DNA from: a virus
IMG/VR virus record: IMGVR_UViG_3300021959_010405
Location: 1-64,000 of that record
Reading direction: 5' to 3' (one strand)
DNA: 64,000 bases
A program made the translations under genes and the position numbers. Positions 50,894 through 58,121 of this stretch are shown here, in pieces. The notes below the pieces were generated by a model, which saw nothing but the letters and a program-made list of their open reading frames with translations, searched no databases and was not told the DNA's origin. Every line of letters begins with the position of its first letter. Within the stretch, counting starts at the first letter, position 1.

Positions 50894-50968
50894 AAAAACA
50901 CCTAAAGACCTAAATAATATTATGAATAAAGACTCAGAATTAATCTTTGAAAATTATAAATCTATAAA
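50891..50968 (+). repeat. Promoter-plus-tag module, copy C
   Basis: It covers the sequence upstream of the ATG at 50922 and the first ~16 codons. It matches 36740-36817 (opposite strand, 14 kb away) at 68 of 78 positions by hand count; sequence outside the module is unrelated. Confidence 0.75.
50909..50916 (+). promoter_or_regulatory. Late-promoter-like octamer CCTAAATA (tagged gene C)
   Basis: Five bases (ATATT) before the ATG at 50922. It fixes that start over the in-frame ATG at 50865, which lies inside the previous gene. Confidence 0.6.
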
Positions 50969-51644
50969 TGTAAAACAGTTAATGCTCGAATCATCTTTTG
51001 ATACATTTGAGCGAAACGCGCCTAACGTAAATACTCTAGAAGAGGCGTATGCAATTTTAGATATATATGAGATGTTAGAGGAAGCTGGGTTTTTTGGAGC
51101 TGTAAAAAATGTAGCTCGAGGGGCTGGTAATACCTTAAAGGCAGGAGCTACTAAATTAAAAGCCGGAGCTCAACAAGTCGGTGACGTGGTAAAATCGGGA
51201 GCTCAACAAGCTGGTAGTGCCTTAAAGGCAGGAGGTGCTGGATTGGCAGCTGGAGCTCAACAAGTTGGTTCAAATGTAGCCGATATGGCCCGGACTGGAG
51301 CTGCCGTCTCGCAAGGTCAACAAGTAATTAAACAAGCCGCTACAGCTGCACAACAAATTATTGATCTCGTAAACAAAGCAAAGCAAATCTCTCCAGAAAC
51401 ATTCACAGGCTCGCAAGGTCGTGAGCTCGCTCAAAATATATCAAATCTTCCGCTTATAAAAATAATGGATTATTTAGATGAACTAGCTGCAAATACCACC
51501 GCTGCAGCTACGGCCGCTAGTGATAAAGGAATATTTGGAGGGGCCGGCGCTGCTGCAAAGCAGGCCGCTTCTAATGAATATCAACAATCTCAGCAAGCAG
51601 CACAACCAGCAGCACAACCAGCTGCAGCTGCTCAACCAGCTTAA
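50922..51644 (+). CDS. Tagged late protein C, Ala-rich amphipathic (240 aa)
   Basis: It begins MNKDSELIFENYKSINVKQL. A helix follows (LEEAYAILDIYEMLEEAGFF), then an 11-residue-period Ala/Gly/Lys/Gln-rich region (KAGATKLKAGAQQVGDVVKS, GAQQAGSALKAGGAG) like apolipoprotein or LEA-type amphipathic helices. The tail is Gln/Ala/Pro-rich. No catalytic motif is seen. The long amphipathic repeats could line the capsid interior, coat DNA or associate with membrane on ejection; these are inferences. Transcription should stop at the hairpin located 21 bases after the stop, inside the convergent QueC-like gene. Confidence 0.7.
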   Translation: MNKDSELIFENYKSINVKQLMLESSFDTFERNAPNVNTLEEAYAILDIYEMLEEAGFFGAVKNVARGAGNTLKAGATKLKAGAQQVGDVVKSGAQQAGSALKAGGAGLAAGAQQVGSNVADMARTGAAVSQGQQVIKQAATAAQQIIDLVNKAKQISPETFTGSQGRELAQNISNLPLIKIMDYLDELAANTTAAATAASDKGIFGGAGAAAKQAASNEYQQSQQAAQPAAQPAAAAQPA

Positions 51645-51649
51645 TAAAT

Positions 51650-52411
51650 CTACAATAGGTTCTTAAAGGCGTAGACTTCGTATGGTATGAGGTCTACGCC
51701 TTTTTCTTTGTATACATCAATTAATCGCTTTTGATCCTTATATAAGCAAGGATCTGCATAACCAGCCTCTAGAAATCCTTGTAATCTTAGAGATGAGCTT
51801 GCAGTTGTGGACTCAGGTAATTTACCACCTTCGTAGCATGTCCAGGTTTCACTAAACATTACCTTGTTATTAATACCTTCTTGAACGATCTGAGCTTTAG
51901 ATAGATCTATAAGCGGCGCCTCTATCCTTATGGGATTATCTCTATTAAGATTTAATATATTATTAATAGAATCTAAAAATTCAGGCGAGCCATCCCAGTA
52001 TCCAGCAAGAGAATCTGCTTGAGCTGCACCATGCCATACTGTATCTGCTCCTACAGCTTCAGCGTGAGCAGCACATATACTCAAAAACATCATATTTCTG
52101 TTAGGTACATATGTTTTAGGCTGAGCTTCACCCATAATATCTCTAACGTTAGGGGTTTCTATACTATTGTTTGTTAGAGAGCTAGTAGGTGCGAGTTCTC
52201 TAAGAAAGTTAACATCTAATACCTTGTGATGAATATTTTTATTCTTTTTAAGGGCGTGTTTAATTTGCATATGAGCAAATTCTATCTCTTTTTTATGTCT
52301 CTGACCGTAATCAAACGTCAAACAATGAATAGAATCAAATTCATTGACTGCTTTATGTAGGAGAACAGAAGAATCCATGCCTCCAGATATTGGTAATACT
52401 AATTTATTCAT
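51650..52411 (-). CDS. queC: QueC-like 7-cyano-7-deazaguanine synthase lacking three of four zinc cysteines
   Basis: A 253-residue PP-loop ATPase of the QueC family. Evidence: SGGMDSSV (9-15, ATP pyrophosphate loop), LTFDYGQRHKKEIEFA (31-46), YVPNRNMMFLSICAAHAEAV (101-120) and IEAPLIDLSKAQIVQEG (163-179), all characteristic. QueC converts 7-carboxy-7-deazaguanine to preQ0. Known QueC proteins bind zinc through C-x8-C-x2-C-x2-C. Here the first Cys is kept (C192 in WTCYEGG), but the other three positions are S201, A204 and S207. Function is therefore uncertain: a variant amidation or ligation reaction, possibly with the free amidotransferase at 46673, or loss of activity. It ends the uvsX operon. 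Confidence 0.85.
   Translation of the reverse strand: MNKLVLPISGGMDSSVLLHKAVNEFDSIHCLTFDYGQRHKKEIEFAHMQIKHALKKNKNIHHKVLDVNFLRELAPTSSLTNNSIETPNVRDIMGEAQPKTYVPNRNMMFLSICAAHAEAVGADTVWHGAAQADSLAGYWDGSPEFLDSINNILNLNRDNPIRIEAPLIDLSKAQIVQEGINNKVMFSETWTCYEGGKLPESTTASSSLRLQGFLEAGYADPCLYKDQKRLIDVYKEKGVDLIPYEVYAFKNLL
51665..51703 (+). terminator. Rho-independent terminator of the late island, inside the QueC-like gene
   Basis: AAAGGCGTAGAC (51665-51676), 15-base loop, GTCTACGCCTTT (51692-51703), a perfect 12-bp stem running into TTTTTC. It serves plus-strand transcripts ending at 51644. The same bases encode the C-terminal residues of the QueC-like protein on the other strand. Confidence 0.75.
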
Positions 52412-52421
52412 ATTGTGTTAA

Positions 52422-52610
52422 TTACCCAATTTTATATTCGTAATCTTGGAAATTGAAGCGTACGTATTTATTAGTGTAATAAATCTCTCGGTGTTTGACT
52501 CTATCGCAATGTGTCGTCCACTCACTTTCACCGATTTTTCTACCGGATATAGTTTTACCGTCTTTCGCTGCTTGTATAATCGCGATTTGTTCATCGTATG
52601 TATATTTCAT
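52422..52610 (-). CDS. Hypothetical protein (62 aa)
   Basis: A small basic protein (YTYDEQIAIIQAAKDGKTIS, ending VRFNFQDYEYKIG) that looks like a helix followed by a beta hairpin. No family is recognised. It lies five bases after the protease gene and ten before the QueC-like gene, so it is an operon member. It has no signal peptide or Cys pair. Confidence 0.55.
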   Translation of the reverse strand: MKYTYDEQIAIIQAAKDGKTISGRKIGESEWTTHCDRVKHREIYYTNKYVRFNFQDYEYKIG

Positions 52611-52615
52611 TCGTT

Positions 52616-53374
52616 CTATGGTAATTTAGGGTCTAGACTCCAAGCTTCAACTACATGTTGTTTAACATAATCCCACGACATTTTAAAGGTACCATTATCG
52701 CCCCATAGATTTGACCAGGAATTTACCAATGTAATACCGCTTTCGTCAACTTCATCAACATAAACCCAATGGTAGCCCACTACAGGGTCGCTAGGGCCTG
52801 GCATTAAAAGCTCTCCAGTATTTTTAGTATGTATCTCGAAGGATTTATGAACTGCCATGGTTATTCCTACTGGTAGTTTTTCCTCTCCAATACAATAAAA
52901 GAAGTCATTTACAATGTTATCAAAATTTTTTTTATTGAAGTCAAATCTTTTATACCCTTTAAATTTAATAAGCTTGTCCTCACCTATTTCAGGTGGAGAT
53001 TCATTAAAGTTTTCAGGCTTCCATTCTACATCTTCGCATGTACCGATTTTAACTAAATTTTTAAAGACATCACGGGGATATGCTCCACTATTTTGTGTCT
53101 CCCAACCATTAGCTTTCCTCGCCCAATACCAAATCCAATATGGACTAAAATCTATACTATCAGTGGTAAGACGCTTATATAAGGTATGAAGCATTCCTGC
53201 CGTACCATGACCAGTACACGATCCCCATGTCCCTTGATCTAAAATTTTACCTCTATATTCTTTGAGAGAAGCTTTTTTCTTACTTGTACTACCCGCCTTA
53301 TATAAAATATCTCTACTATCTGGTAGAGATGGTAATACATATGAATATTTGTTTCTAAGTTTTGATAATTTCAT
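52616..53374 (-). CDS. Papain-like (C1) cysteine peptidase
   Basis: A 252-residue C1-family peptidase. The propeptide-like start VLPSLPDSRDILYKAG is followed by ILDQGTWGSCTGHGTAGMLH. This gives the oxyanion Gln (Q48) and nucleophile C53, normally written QGxxGSCWAF. YHWVYVDEVDE gives H202, and VNSWSNLWGDNGTFKM gives N218 with the diagnostic NSW and GxxG. All catalytic residues are present. It has no signal peptide, so it should act in the cytoplasm. The gene overlaps the lipoprotein gene by four bases, in the uvsX operon. Bacterial C1 peptidases are known, but such enzymes are unusual in phages. The target is unknown; host-protein cleavage or counter-defence are possible. Confidence 0.88.
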   Translation of the reverse strand: MKLSKLRNKYSYVLPSLPDSRDILYKAGSTSKKKASLKEYRGKILDQGTWGSCTGHGTAGMLHTLYKRLTTDSIDFSPYWIWYWARKANGWETQNSGAYPRDVFKNLVKIGTCEDVEWKPENFNESPPEIGEDKLIKFKGYKRFDFNKKNFDNIVNDFFYCIGEEKLPVGITMAVHKSFEIHTKNTGELLMPGPSDPVVGYHWVYVDEVDESGITLVNSWSNLWGDNGTFKMSWDYVKQHVVEAWSLDPKLP

Positions 53375-53691
53375 ACACCTTCAAATGATAAATTTAAAAA
53401 TAAATCAATAGACTTAACAACAATTGTACGATCTTTACCTGCTGCCCATTTGTTGATAGCACTATATTTAATTTTATTAATGTTACCTTTCAAGTAATCT
53501 TCCCTATAGCTTGTAATTAAATCCTTATCACGTGTAATATATACGAGTTCAGTTAAATATTTAGCCTTAATAAAACTCTCACTGGATGCAGGGGGTTCTA
53601 CATCATGAGAACGATTTACAATTGCACAGCTTGTAACTAATACAAAAGGCAGTATAAATATCAATAGTTTTTTACTAAAATTCGTTAGCAT
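53371..53691 (-). CDS. Small lipoprotein (106 aa)
   Basis: The start at 53691 gives MLTNFSKKLLIFILPFVLVT then SC, a lipoprotein signal peptide with lipobox LVTSC (Cys22), predicting export and lipid attachment. The mature part has ~85 residues: a Pro/Ser linker (DVEPPASSES) and a charged helical domain ending SIDLFLNLSFEGV. No family is recognised. A longer start at 53727 adds a basic stretch before the signal and is less likely. Candidates are an outer-membrane spanin or a superinfection-exclusion lipoprotein, neither shown. It is coupled to the protease gene (ATGA overlap). Confidence 0.65.
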   Translation of the reverse strand: MLTNFSKKLLIFILPFVLVTSCAIVNRSHDVEPPASSESFIKAKYLTELVYITRDKDLITSYREDYLKGNINKIKYSAINKWAAGKDRTIVVKSIDLFLNLSFEGV

Positions 53692-53884
53692 ATAATTCCT
53701 TCTCATCATTTTCTTGATCTTTATCATCTATTAAAATTATTATCTCTTGATTTTTTTTAATTGTTTTAATTAATTTTTTAAATAATTTCTCTTGGGTTTT
53801 ATTTAATAAAGTTATACCACCATTCGAAACGGCTTCCATCGTCTCAATTAAGTCGTCCTGCAAAAAATATTTTTTAAGCTTCAT
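53675..53884 (-). CDS. Hypothetical protein (69 aa)
   Basis: A charged, helical 69-residue protein (DLIETMEAVSNGGITLLNKT, EKLFKKLIKTIKKNQEIIIL) with an acidic end. It overlaps uvsX by 11 bases at its start and the lipoprotein by 17 at its end, so it is translationally linked to UvsX. No similarity to UvsY (137 residues in T4) can be claimed, although a helical partner encoded next to uvsX would make sense. Confidence 0.6.
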   Translation of the reverse strand: MKLKKYFLQDDLIETMEAVSNGGITLLNKTQEKLFKKLIKTIKKNQEIIILIDDKDQENDEKELYANEF

Positions 53885-55004
53885 CCTTTACAACATCTCC
53901 GGTTTCGCTCTCTACAATCTCTTCAGGAACCTCTTCTTCTCCCTCCTCTAGATTACTGTACATCCATTCTGATTTAATTCTTTCTTCTAGTCTAGGTATA
54001 ATAGTCTCTTCCCAGAGATCAACATCCTTTCGAAAGTTTTTATAATATCCGATTTTTTTACCATCCTCTAACTGGTAAGTAGATCCAGTCTGTATCAAAA
54101 CACCTAAACCTACAGCAATATCTAATAGACCATAAAATCTGTCTAGACCTTTTGAGAAGGATAGGTACATCTCTCCTTCGAGATATTGCTTTAAAAAACG
54201 ATTTTTTCTTGTAAGAGCTCTAATAATAATACCAGAATATTTTTTCTGACTTACAGCAAGTTTACCATCACTGATCTTACCACCATCCTCCTTCATAGGT
54301 TTGCGAGCTAGCTGGACTGTTACAGATGGCAGATATACAACCGATTTGCCTCCAGGCATATTTTTCTCAATTGATGGAAACATTGCAGATGGGTCATCGT
54401 ATACATGGTTAGTAAGCAATACAGTTGTTTGTGTTGTAGCACCTAAATTAGTACATGTTTGAAGTAATGATTTAATTGCTCTAGCTTTAGTACCCATATC
54501 GACTGCGGTACTCTCTTTATTCATTCGATTTAACTCAAGCTCGGATTGAAGATTCCCTAATGAATCTACTGCGATAATAAACTTACCTTCAAGCCCCTTT
54601 TCTTTAATAGCTTCGAATAATTTATAAATAGCATTTCTTGTTTGTTCAATACTAGAACATGGTACATATTTTACATTTGAAATATCTAGACCAATCCTCT
54701 CAGCGGATTCCGGGTCGATCGCGTTCTCAGTATCAAATACGACTGGTATAAGACCTTCCTTTTGTGCATTAGCAAGAATCTTCATAACAAATAATGACTT
54801 ACCAGTCATCGACTCACCCGCTAACATAGTCACTCGACCTTTGGGAATGCCTCCATTTACAGAACCAGAAATTATTGAATTTAATACATATGATCCTGTA
54901 TCGATCCAGCCCTTTACCAGACTAAGGGAAGAGTTATCCAAGTAAGATGCGAAAGGGTTAATTTCGTCAATCTCATCTAATGCGCTTTTTATATCTTTAT
55001 CCAT
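53874..55004 (-). CDS. uvsX: RecA-like recombinase, UvsX
   Basis: It catalyses strand exchange for recombination-dependent replication and repair. The RecA core is clear: Walker A AGESMTGKSLFV (about residues 65-76), VVFDTENAIDPESAERIGLD, Walker B FIIAVDSLGNL, and the loop region KSLLQTCTNLGATTQTTVLL with TNHVYDDPSAMFPS and MPGGKSVVYLPS. Length is 376 (T4 391). The acidic C-terminus (EEGEEEVPEEIVESE) is typical. It heads a minus-strand operon of six genes ending with the QueC-like gene. The promoter is of the early type with a dyad. A strong hairpin terminator lies just upstream at 55047-55072. Confidence 0.95.
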   Translation of the reverse strand: MDKDIKSALDEIDEINPFASYLDNSSLSLVKGWIDTGSYVLNSIISGSVNGGIPKGRVTMLAGESMTGKSLFVMKILANAQKEGLIPVVFDTENAIDPESAERIGLDISNVKYVPCSSIEQTRNAIYKLFEAIKEKGLEGKFIIAVDSLGNLQSELELNRMNKESTAVDMGTKARAIKSLLQTCTNLGATTQTTVLLTNHVYDDPSAMFPSIEKNMPGGKSVVYLPSVTVQLARKPMKEDGGKISDGKLAVSQKKYSGIIIRALTRKNRFLKQYLEGEMYLSFSKGLDRFYGLLDIAVGLGVLIQTGSTYQLEDGKKIGYYKNFRKDVDLWEETIIPRLEERIKSEWMYSNLEEGEEEVPEEIVESETGDVVKDEA

Positions 55005-55021
55005 ATACTACAAATAGTATA
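55005..55021 (-). promoter_or_regulatory. Early-type promoter/operator of uvsX
   Basis: TATACT (55021-55016) lies within ATACTA-TTTG-TAGTAT (55020-55005), a perfect 6-bp inverted repeat that abuts the ATG at 55004. The string TATTATACTATT is identical to that of the dut promoter. Confidence 0.5.
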
Positions 55022-55046
55022 ATATATATTTTAAATTAGTCCATAA

Positions 55047-55072
55047 AAAAAGCCCCCGTAGGGGGGCTTTTT
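55047..55072. terminator. Strong bidirectional intrinsic terminator between gp43 operon and uvsX
   Basis: AAAAAGCCCCC, loop GTAG, GGGGGCTTTTT, with A-run and T-run on opposite sides so it can work in both directions. In the leftward direction it ends the gp46-gp47-gp43 transcript after the gene at 55096. Confidence 0.9.
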
Positions 55073-55095
55073 AATTATTTATTTTATATTATTTT

Positions 55096-55479
55096 TTATT
55101 CATCAAAAAGTTTGATCACCTTTTCACTATTATCTGGTGTTACAATTTTTGATTCTGGAACTAGTCCGAAAGTTCTATTGTATTGCTGTAAGAGTCTTTC
55201 ATCCAGCTCAATAGGTTTATTACTTACCGTAATATCACTTTTATTAAAAACCCACTCAGTACCTGTATCGCGCTGATCCGAACTTAGCAGCTCTGAAAAC
55301 CATACTGGGAAAAGCTGTACTTGAATTTGACCATCTTGAGTTGGTTGAAGGTGAACCGATGCAGGATTTCTCACTACGAGGGTTTTGGTATTTTCGCTAA
55401 CTAGCTGGCCAATAATTGATCTTTGACCATCAATAAAGGAAACTAAATCTTTTGCTTCGACTGGTGTTTTTTCACTCAT
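55096..55479 (-). CDS. Conserved hypothetical protein next to DNA polymerase (127 aa)
   Basis: Starts at 55479 (MSEKTPVEAKDLVSFIDGQR). The beta-rich core (IIGQLVSENTKTLVVRNPAS, VHLQPTQDGQIQVQLFPVWF) resembles, from memory, a protein conserved in marine T4-like phages and has the look of a small Sm/OB-type barrel. The C-terminal part is DERLLQQYNRTFG. Function is unknown. It lies 32 bases downstream of gp43, in the place where T4 carries the translational repressor regA. No similarity to RegA is visible. It is the last gene before the strong terminator. Confidence 0.7.
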   Translation of the reverse strand: MSEKTPVEAKDLVSFIDGQRSIIGQLVSENTKTLVVRNPASVHLQPTQDGQIQVQLFPVWFSELLSSDQRDTGTEWVFNKSDITVSNKPIELDERLLQQYNRTFGLVPESKIVTPDNSEKVIKLFDE

Positions 55480-55511
55480 ATATGTATATTTTATATTAAC
55501 TTTTGTATTAT

Positions 55512-58121
55512 TCAAGAAAATAATTCAAATAAATCACAACGAATCTGCTCGTTAGGCTTTCTTGCCACCCAATTTACGCGTTTGTAGAATCGCTCAACAA
55601 CGCTAAAAACAATTTTGTTAAACATTTTTTCATAATCAACCTTAAATAGATCTTTCATCTGACTAGGAAGTTCATCCTTAAACCCGATAACTGAGACCCC
55701 ATACTTATTTGCTGGCTGGACATACATCCAGCGAATTTTATCGCCCGTGTTTACCGGCTCATATTCGGTATCAATTGAAAGATCTTTAAGGATATTATTA
55801 TAATAGTAACCCGCTTTTGCATGAACTGGCATGCCTTTACATGTTTGAAATCCATTGCATTTTCTTACATACTCATCAAACGATGATAATCCCACAACAA
55901 AGGATATATCTTCAACTGGTAGCGAAGTAAAAATATCATATGCTTCTTTAACGGCTTTATCCGTCTCAGCTTGAGACCTTTTCATTAACATCGTCTCAAT
56001 AATATTTTTTACATAAGGCTTTACCGGATCGGGCATTGTTGTTCTTACAACTTCAACTCCGGTATACTTAAACTTATTAACCTTTACATCCTCATCATCT
56101 AGAATATGCATTGCATATCGTTTTTTCTCTAAAAATAAGCTAACATCGCTTATTACTTCCCTTTTAAATACAAGTCTACAATCTTGAGAGTTGAAAGATT
56201 TAATAGCCCATTCTGTTATGTTTTTGTTTAGATAATCTGTTAGTTCCTCACTGTACTTATAAACGTCGCTAGATAAATTACCATTTTCATCTGCAAACTC
56301 TTTTATAATCCCACTATCTACTAGAGACTTAATCGATATATAACACGAATCAGTATCATTATATACAACCGGGTCATTATGTTTTAAATAATCATCTGAT
56401 ATATTGGTCTTTTCTTTAAGATAGTTTTTAGCTAAAACGTTGGATTGTTTAATAACAGCTTGACCCGAAAGTGTAATACTACTAGCGATGTCATCATCTC
56501 CAATAGGCGAATGTTTATTACCGAAATACCCATATGCGCTATTAATAAGAACTTTAATTGTCAATTGCTTAGTATCGAGTCTATTAATTGTAAATTTAAG
56601 TTCTTGCTTCCTGTTTTCGCTATCAATATCAGTTTTATCTTGTAAGCTAACTAATTCTAAAGTAGCTTTACGAAGATCGTCCTTAACCTCTACTCGCTTG
56701 TTGTAATAAAAGTCTACCATCTCTGGCATAATACCTTTAGTTTTCTGAGAAAATAAAATACCTGCTTTCGATATCGCTAAACTTTCTTTCTTAACTAGTT
56801 GACCAAATTGAGCAGGGGTTAAATCAAACGTTTCTCCGTTTACGTACCTTACTACCACTTTACTCGAGTCATGAGAGACGATCTTACCAACTTTAGTCTC
56901 CGGAGACATGTTAAGAGAAATCATTAGGTTGGGATATAGGGAGTTAGCATCAAATGATACCACATACTGCTGAAAACCCTCTAAAGGTTCGCCTACGAAT
57001 GCACCTGGATTCTTACCAGAGTCTTCATGTCTAACAAACGTTGCAATCTTTTGATTCCGGTCACGTGCTCTAATAGTAGCCGCTCCATTGATAACAGCAA
57101 CAGCGCCCATTGCAGCTTCGAACGTAGTCAATCCAACGTATGCTAACATTCGAATCAACTCCATATATCGCAATTCTTCATCTAGCCTTTGGAGCAGAAA
57201 AACGTCGTGTATGTTATATTCAACAAACGTTTGCCAGTCTTGCGCACATAAATCAGCAATGTGCATATTGCCGTATTCGATTTTTTTCTCCCCGATTTCA
57301 ATTTGAGCAATATTATCTAATTTATATGAATCACGATTTTTTAATTGAAATCTTTTGTATACATCAAGATAATCTAAACAAGAAATGCCATCAATAAACC
57401 ATCTTACTGAATTTTTACCGAATGCTCCTCTAATAGCTCTATTATAAACATTTCCAGTAGGTGATAATCTGCGAACATGCTCCTCACCCATTACGTTATG
57501 AATTCGGTTTATAATGTAAGGTATATCGAAGCCAGCTGAGTTCCACCCAGATATAATATCCGGATAGTCTGCTTCTAGAAACGTTAGCATTTTGTCAATA
57601 AGCTCAATCTCCGTCTTACAGTTGTAATATGTAAGTTCAGATGGATCAAACTTCGAGGAATCAAACTCCCCTACCCCCCATACGTGCTTATGCTTCTCGA
57701 TAGTATCATAGATAGTTACTACGTTGATTGGGTGCACTGCCTCTTCAGGGTCTGGAAACTCATCCCGAGCTACAGCCTCAATATCAATAAACTGTACCTT
57801 GAGAGGCATCGATGAAAACTCGGGCAGCTCATTATCCTGCCAGTATTCATCAATTAAGAACTGCTGATATGTTGGAAGATTTTCAAATAATCTTCTTATA
57901 CCGGTATCACGAATAAACCTTGTTCTTTCATACTGATTATTGAATACCTTCTTACGTACTTTAGTTTTATATATAGAAACTTCGTCTCCATTTTTGTCCT
58001 CGATATATACGTACGGTCTATATGGCTGAGTATACGAGGTGCGATTTCCTTGAGCGTCCCATGTCCATACTTTAACTTCTTTAGTCCGCGGTATGTATGA
58101 AATATTTCTATATCCTATCAT
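55512..58121 (-). CDS. gp43: DNA polymerase, family B, gp43-like
   Basis: The replicative polymerase with proofreading. Exonuclease motifs: Exo I QFIDIEAVARDEF (the acidic pair D-E), Exo II SGWNSAGFDIPYI and Exo III YNIHDVFLLQ. Polymerase motifs: A VSFDANSLYPNLM, B KVLINSAYGYFGN and C VYNDTDSCYIS. A KKRYAMHILD thumb region is present, and a short C-terminus ending CDLFELFS may be the clamp-binding peptide. Length is 869 (T4 898). There is no intein or intron. It overlaps the upstream GT-B gene by four bases (ATGA), so the polymerase is translationally coupled to a glycosyltransferase. Confidence 0.97.
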   Translation of the reverse strand: MIGYRNISYIPRTKEVKVWTWDAQGNRTSYTQPYRPYVYIEDKNGDEVSIYKTKVRKKVFNNQYERTRFIRDTGIRRLFENLPTYQQFLIDEYWQDNELPEFSSMPLKVQFIDIEAVARDEFPDPEEAVHPINVVTIYDTIEKHKHVWGVGEFDSSKFDPSELTYYNCKTEIELIDKMLTFLEADYPDIISGWNSAGFDIPYIINRIHNVMGEEHVRRLSPTGNVYNRAIRGAFGKNSVRWFIDGISCLDYLDVYKRFQLKNRDSYKLDNIAQIEIGEKKIEYGNMHIADLCAQDWQTFVEYNIHDVFLLQRLDEELRYMELIRMLAYVGLTTFEAAMGAVAVINGAATIRARDRNQKIATFVRHEDSGKNPGAFVGEPLEGFQQYVVSFDANSLYPNLMISLNMSPETKVGKIVSHDSSKVVVRYVNGETFDLTPAQFGQLVKKESLAISKAGILFSQKTKGIMPEMVDFYYNKRVEVKDDLRKATLELVSLQDKTDIDSENRKQELKFTINRLDTKQLTIKVLINSAYGYFGNKHSPIGDDDIASSITLSGQAVIKQSNVLAKNYLKEKTNISDDYLKHNDPVVYNDTDSCYISIKSLVDSGIIKEFADENGNLSSDVYKYSEELTDYLNKNITEWAIKSFNSQDCRLVFKREVISDVSLFLEKKRYAMHILDDEDVKVNKFKYTGVEVVRTTMPDPVKPYVKNIIETMLMKRSQAETDKAVKEAYDIFTSLPVEDISFVVGLSSFDEYVRKCNGFQTCKGMPVHAKAGYYYNNILKDLSIDTEYEPVNTGDKIRWMYVQPANKYGVSVIGFKDELPSQMKDLFKVDYEKMFNKIVFSVVERFYKRVNWVARKPNEQIRCDLFELFS

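Noticed and set aside
53675-53884. UvsY assignment for the 69-residue gene after uvsX
   Set aside because: It is half the length of UvsY and no alignment could be made by eye.
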